A DNA stretch of 27,913 nucleotides from JBKJTP01 sp046590195 (GTDB taxonomy: Bacteria > Bacteroidota > Ignavibacteria > Palsa-1295). Below the pieces are notes generated by a model. The model saw nothing but the letters and a program-made list of their open reading frames with translations, was not told the origin of the DNA and did not search any database. Positions 25,345-27,913 of the stretch are shown in pieces; positions within the stretch are counted from its first letter, which is position 1, and each line of letters starts with the position of its first letter. The DNA is taken from positions 1 through 27,913 of the forward strand of contig JBKJTP010000123.1 in assembly GCA_046590195.1 (NCBI GenBank), read 5' to 3'. A program made the position numbers and the translations under genes.

Positions 25345-26472
25345 ATGAAAGTAGATTTTTATCGTCATCCACTTGGACAAGAAGAGATCGACGCAGTGAC
25401 CGAAACCCTGCAATCACTCTTTCTCACATCCGGACCTCGCACGAAGGAATTCGAGAAGCGATTCGCTGAATACTTCCCGATCAAACACGCGGTCGGCGTG
25501 ACCAGCTGGACGATGGGGGGCTTCATCGCGCTTAAGGCGCTTGGCATTGGTGAAGGCGATGAGGTGATCACAACACCAATGACCTTCATGGCTACGGCGA
25601 ACATCATCTTCGAGGCAGGTGCAACACCGGTATTCATTGATGTCGAGCCGGAGACCGGCAACATGAATTGCGAACTGATCGAAGCTGCGATCACACCGCG
25701 CACGAAGGCGATCCTGCCTGTGCATCTCTATGGACAGATGTGTGACATGAAGCGCATGCACGAGATCGCGAAGAAGCATAACCTCGCGATCATCGAAGAT
25801 TGCGCGCATTGCGTTGAGGGAGTTCGCGATGGCGTGCGACCGGGCGATCTTTCCGACATGGCGGTCTTTAGCTTTTACGCAACGAAGAATCTAGCCTCGG
25901 GCGAGGGCGGTGCGATCACGACGAACAGCGATGAGCTTGCTGAAAAGTTATTCCGCCTGCGACAGCATGGTATGAACCGTTCGGCTGCCGATCGATACAG
26001 TGCTCGCTTCTCACATTACGACATGGAGGAGCTTGGCTACAAATGTAATATGTTCGATATCCAGGCCGCGATACTGTTGCCGCAAATGCCGCGGCTCGCT
26101 GAGCGTCTCGCTCGTCGAGAAGAGATCTGTCAACGATACATTGCTGGCTTTGAGGGCGCGAAGGGGATCAGCACTCCGGCAGTGCTGCCAGGCTCCGTTC
26201 ATGGACGACACCTCTACACGATCTGGGTCGCACCGAATATCCGTGATGAAGTGCTCGCCCAATTGCAGGATAGGCAGATCGGCGTTGCCGTGAATTTCCG
26301 CTCGATCAATCGGCTGACCTTCTACAAGAATCTGCATCCCGATGGCAGCTTCCCGCATTCGGAGCTTCTGGGCGATTCGACGATCACGTTACCGCTCTAC
26401 ACCAATCTCCGTGAAGAAGAGATCGACTACGTGATCAAGCAGACGCGCGAGGTCGTGGGAGCATTAAGCTGA
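25345..26472 (+). CDS. DegT/DnrJ/EryC1-family PLP-dependent sugar aminotransferase
   Basis: The protein has 375 residues from ATG 25345, the usual length for the family. GIGEGDEVITTPMTF (67-81), the EDCAH motif (151-155) and the lysine loop SFYATKNLASGEGGA with PLP-binding Lys181 are all present. The usual SGTAA phosphate-binding segment is written as TSWTMGG (53-59), an uncommon variant. The expected reaction is transamination of a 4-keto-6-deoxy sugar nucleotide to the 4-amino sugar. It would use the product of the dehydratase at 16424 and feed the WecD-like enzyme at 15435, although it lies 8 kb away. The next gene shares one base with its stop (TGATG). Confidence 0.92.
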   Translation: MKVDFYRHPLGQEEIDAVTETLQSLFLTSGPRTKEFEKRFAEYFPIKHAVGVTSWTMGGFIALKALGIGEGDEVITTPMTFMATANIIFEAGATPVFIDVEPETGNMNCELIEAAITPRTKAILPVHLYGQMCDMKRMHEIAKKHNLAIIEDCAHCVEGVRDGVRPGDLSDMAVFSFYATKNLASGEGGAITTNSDELAEKLFRLRQHGMNRSAADRYSARFSHYDMEELGYKCNMFDIQAAILLPQMPRLAERLARREEICQRYIAGFEGAKGISTPAVLPGSVHGRHLYTIWVAPNIRDEVLAQLQDRQIGVAVNFRSINRLTFYKNLHPDGSFPHSELLGDSTITLPLYTNLREEEIDYVIKQTREVVGALS

Positions 26473-26912
26473 TGAAGCGTCACCCAGCGCTGCAGCCGCT
26501 CTCGCACGATCATCATCATGGACTTGTAATGGCGCTCCGCCTAAAGAAGGGCGGACCTGCTTCACCGAATGATAACTGGCCGAGCGATCGCGCGCAGCAG
26601 ATCGAGTCGCTCCTCCTCTTCGCGAAGAACGAGCTTCTGCCGCATTTTGCGATCGAGGAGCAACATCTTTTGGGATGTACTGAGGGCTGCGAAGCGCTCG
26701 AGGCTAGACTCAAGGCAGACCACTCAGATCTTCGCCGGATGCTCACTGAGTTAGAGCGGGTCCCGCCTGAGGAGGCTACAGCGCTTCTGCAAGCGCTGGG
26801 TGCAAAGCTCGAAGCCCATATCCGGTTCGAGGAGCGCGAGTACTTCCCGAGGCTCCAAGAGTTGCTTGGGGATGAGGGCTTGTCACGGTTGGCGGCCTTA
26901 TTGGCCAAATAG
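26472..26912 (+). CDS. Hemerythrin HHE cation-binding domain protein
   Basis: The protein has 146 residues. Its ATG overlaps the upstream TGA by one base (TGATG), suggesting coupled translation with the aminotransferase. The diiron-type ligand pattern is visible: His12 and the His14-16 cluster in LSHDHHHGL, His58 with Glu62 in HFAIEEQH, His84 in ADHSDL, and His116 with Glu120 in HIRFEERE. Single-domain bacterial HHE proteins bind oxygen, nitric oxide or metals, or sense redox conditions. No role in sugar metabolism is known to me, so its position is odd. It has no signal peptide and is probably cytoplasmic. Confidence 0.87.
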   Translation: MKRHPALQPLSHDHHHGLVMALRLKKGGPASPNDNWPSDRAQQIESLLLFAKNELLPHFAIEEQHLLGCTEGCEALEARLKADHSDLRRMLTELERVPPEEATALLQALGAKLEAHIRFEEREYFPRLQELLGDEGLSRLAALLAK

Positions 26913-27001
26913 TCTGAGGCGCTTGCTGCCTGAACTTTGTCAAAAACAGGCCTGTTAGCCCCGTCCCATAGTCCGGAATGTGGATAACCCAAGGGTCAAC
27001 C

Positions 27002-27030
27002 TTGGTGTCTAGGTTCGAGGGCTGTAATTT
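27002..27030 (+). promoter_or_regulatory. Candidate sigma-70-like promoter of the RRM gene
   Basis: TTGGTG (27002-27007), a 17-base spacer, and TAATTT (27025-27030) give standard spacing and leave a leader of about 60 bases. The -35 overlaps the right arm of a CCAAGG/CCTTGG hairpin (26989-27005). A separate palindrome AACAGGCCTGTT lies at 26945-26956. Motif match only. Confidence 0.3.
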
Positions 27031-27095
27031 CAAACATCAGTGGTTCAGACGGCTAAGCTCTTTTGGGTGATCGCCATCGAACCGAAAGGGTATTA

Positions 27096-27506
27096 ATGGA
27101 AACAGAAAACAATTCAGCAGTAGCATCTCGTAAGCTTTATGTCGGCAGCCTGCCATATAGCTGGGCCGCCGAGCAGCTCGAAGAGCTGTTCACGTCATTC
27201 GGCCGCGTCACAAGCGCAGCCATCGTCTCTGACCAGGCAACGAAGAAGTCGAAGGGCTTTGGCTTTGTCGAGTTCGAGAGTGAAGAAGCTGCGAAGAAGG
27301 CTATGGAAGAATTGAACGGTCGCGAGATCGAGGGCCGTAACCTCGCTGTCCGTGAGGCTCGTCCTCATGTCGAGCGTGGCGGCGGAGGCGGCGGTGGAGA
27401 TCGCGGCAATAGCTACATGCAGCAGCAGCGCGGCCTCGAGCAGGGCGCCAACGAAGAGACCGATACAAGCGGTCGCGGATACGGCAACCGCCGTGGTTGG
27501 TGGTGA
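27096..27506 (+). CDS. RRM-domain RNA-binding protein with Gly-rich tail
   Basis: The protein has 136 residues from ATG 27096, preceded by AAAGGG at proper distance. An in-frame TTG at 27063 is less likely. A single RNA recognition motif spans about residues 12-90, with RNP2 as KLYVGSLPY and RNP1 as KGFGFVEF. A Gly-rich linker (GGGGGGG) and a tail ending in GYGNRRGWW follow. Small bacterial RRM proteins of this layout bind single-stranded RNA and are often cold-induced, as known for cyanobacterial Rbp proteins. It has its own terminator and probably its own promoter, so it is likely independent of the sugar genes. Confidence 0.95.
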   Translation: METENNSAVASRKLYVGSLPYSWAAEQLEELFTSFGRVTSAAIVSDQATKKSKGFGFVEFESEEAAKKAMEELNGREIEGRNLAVREARPHVERGGGGGGGDRGNSYMQQQRGLEQGANEETDTSGRGYGNRRGWW

Positions 27507-27509
27507 TCT

Positions 27510-27523
27510 GCTAGTTCGCTAGC
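27510..27523 (+). repeat. Small hairpin with TTCG loop after the RRM stop codon
   Basis: GCTAG, TTCG, CTAGC forms a perfect 5-bp stem with a UUCG tetraloop, four bases after the stop and just before the terminator. It may stabilise the mRNA 3' end. Confidence 0.4.
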
Positions 27524-27538
27524 GATTAGAATTAAAAA

Positions 27539-27564
27539 GCCTCTGCATTGCAGAGGCTTTTTTT
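27539..27564 (+). terminator. Intrinsic terminator of the RRM gene
   Basis: GCCTCTGC, ATT, GCAGAGGC forms a perfect 8-bp stem followed by seven T residues. It is also preceded by five A residues, so it could work in both directions. It sits 33 bases after the stop codon. Confidence 0.93.
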
Positions 27565-27595
27565 GTTCTTGATGAGCAGCAGCTGTTTCGATTAT

Positions 27596-27742
27596 GTCAC
27601 CCCGAGCGAAGTGCGAAGCGAAGCGAGCACGGAGTCGAGGGGCGTCACAGCGAAGAAAATGTTTGTGCGTGACTGCCCTTACCTCTCAACACATAGAAGA
27701 ATTATCTCTGCCGAGAGGTCCATCGACTTCACTCGGGATGAC
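27596..27742. repeat. Palindromic REP/MITE-like element
   Basis: The left end GTCACCCCGAGCGAAGT (27596-27612) and the right end ACTTCACTCGGGATGAC (27726-27742) are inverted copies matching at 15 of 17 positions, enclosing about 110 bases. The inside holds a GTGCGAAGCGAAGCGAGCAC stretch, a second GTCGAGGGGCGTCAC segment, and ACCTCTC/GAGAGGT arms near 27680-27720. TCGATT flanks both sides (27588-27593 and 27743-27748), possibly a target duplication, though two extra bases sit on the left. CCCGAGCGAAGTCGA-type sequences are familiar dispersed repeats in bacterial genomes. No transposase is encoded. Confidence 0.65.
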
Positions 27743-27766
27743 TCGATTGAAAACGCGTGCTTGTAC

Positions 27767-27913
27767 CTAGAAGTAATAATGCAAGCTGATCCCCAACCCG
27801 CCATTGATGAAGCTTGCATCTGGCGCGGTCTCGGTCTTCCAGTTGCGGGAGCCGAATGGATCGGAGAGATCGCCGCCACCTTCCCGCGTGATGGTGCCGG
27901 TGCTTTGTTGGCG
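27767..27913 (-). CDS. 3' end of an outer-membrane beta-barrel-like protein, start beyond the window
   Basis: The final 48 codons and the TAG stop (27767-27769) of a minus-strand frame are visible. The frame is open to the right edge. The peptide ends in NGGLGISLHYYF, alternating hydrophobic residues with a terminal aromatic Phe, the classic C-terminal beta-signal of outer membrane proteins recognised by the BAM complex. The preceding segment (TREGGGDLSDPFGSRNWKTE) looks like a surface loop before the last strand. The family cannot be named from so little sequence. Confidence 0.65.
   Translation of the reverse strand, partial: RQQSTGTITREGGGDLSDPFGSRNWKTETAPDASFINGGLGISLHYYF

Noticed and set aside
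27005..27030. Possible tRNA T-arm (GGTTCGAGG)
   Set aside because: The flanking bases do not pair into a T-stem and no acceptor or anticodon arm is present.

Overview
The window reads as part of a Gram-negative bacterial chromosome of about 50 percent GC. My best guess is the FCB group (Bacteroidota, Chlorobiota, Ignavibacteriota or Kapabacteria-like). Three things support this: a large secreted repeat protein whose N-terminal domain is of a type common in that group, a possible Bacteroidota-style promoter (ATTG, 19 bases, TAAATTTG) before the main operon, and an RRM RNA-binding protein with a Gly-rich tail. The assignment is an inference; no rRNA or universal marker gene is present.

Layout. 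Positions 1-3779 (minus strand) hold the start of a very large Sec-exported, Asn/Thr/Gly-rich repeat protein that runs off the left edge. It contains a 96-bp (32-residue) repeat block and a 111-bp (37-residue) repeat block. A 774-bp divergent intergenic region (3780-4553) carries several small repeats, a possible minus-strand terminator and a possible promoter for the rightward operon. From 4554 to 20584 twelve plus-strand genes are packed with overlaps or tiny gaps, the only larger gap being 117 bp before 14501. They are four tandem paralogous GT-C-like membrane proteins, a GtrB/DPM1-like glycosyltransferase, a SAM methyltransferase, a 661-residue membrane protein, a second GtrB/DPM1-like enzyme, a WecD-like GNAT acetyltransferase, a nucleotide-sugar 4,6-dehydratase-type SDR enzyme, and a second pair of paralogous GT-C-like proteins. 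A single minus-strand membrane protein (20553-22055) interrupts this layout. A second plus-strand run (22088-26912) then holds an ArnT/PMT-like protein, an AftB-like protein, a DegT-type sugar aminotransferase and a hemerythrin-domain protein. The right end has an independent RRM gene with its own terminator, a palindromic REP/MITE-like element, and the 3' end of a minus-strand outer-membrane beta-barrel gene.

How it may work together (inference). The SDR, DegT and WecD-like enzymes could make an N-acetylated 4-amino-4,6-dideoxy sugar nucleotide. The two GtrB/DPM1-like enzymes would load sugars onto a polyprenyl phosphate. Up to ten polytopic GT-C-like proteins would then transfer these sugars on the periplasmic side to a polysaccharide, lipid or protein. 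No Wzx flippase, Wzy polymerase, initiating phosphoglycosyltransferase or PglB-type oligosaccharyltransferase is seen here. The divergent Asn/Thr-rich surface protein is an obvious but unproven candidate acceptor.
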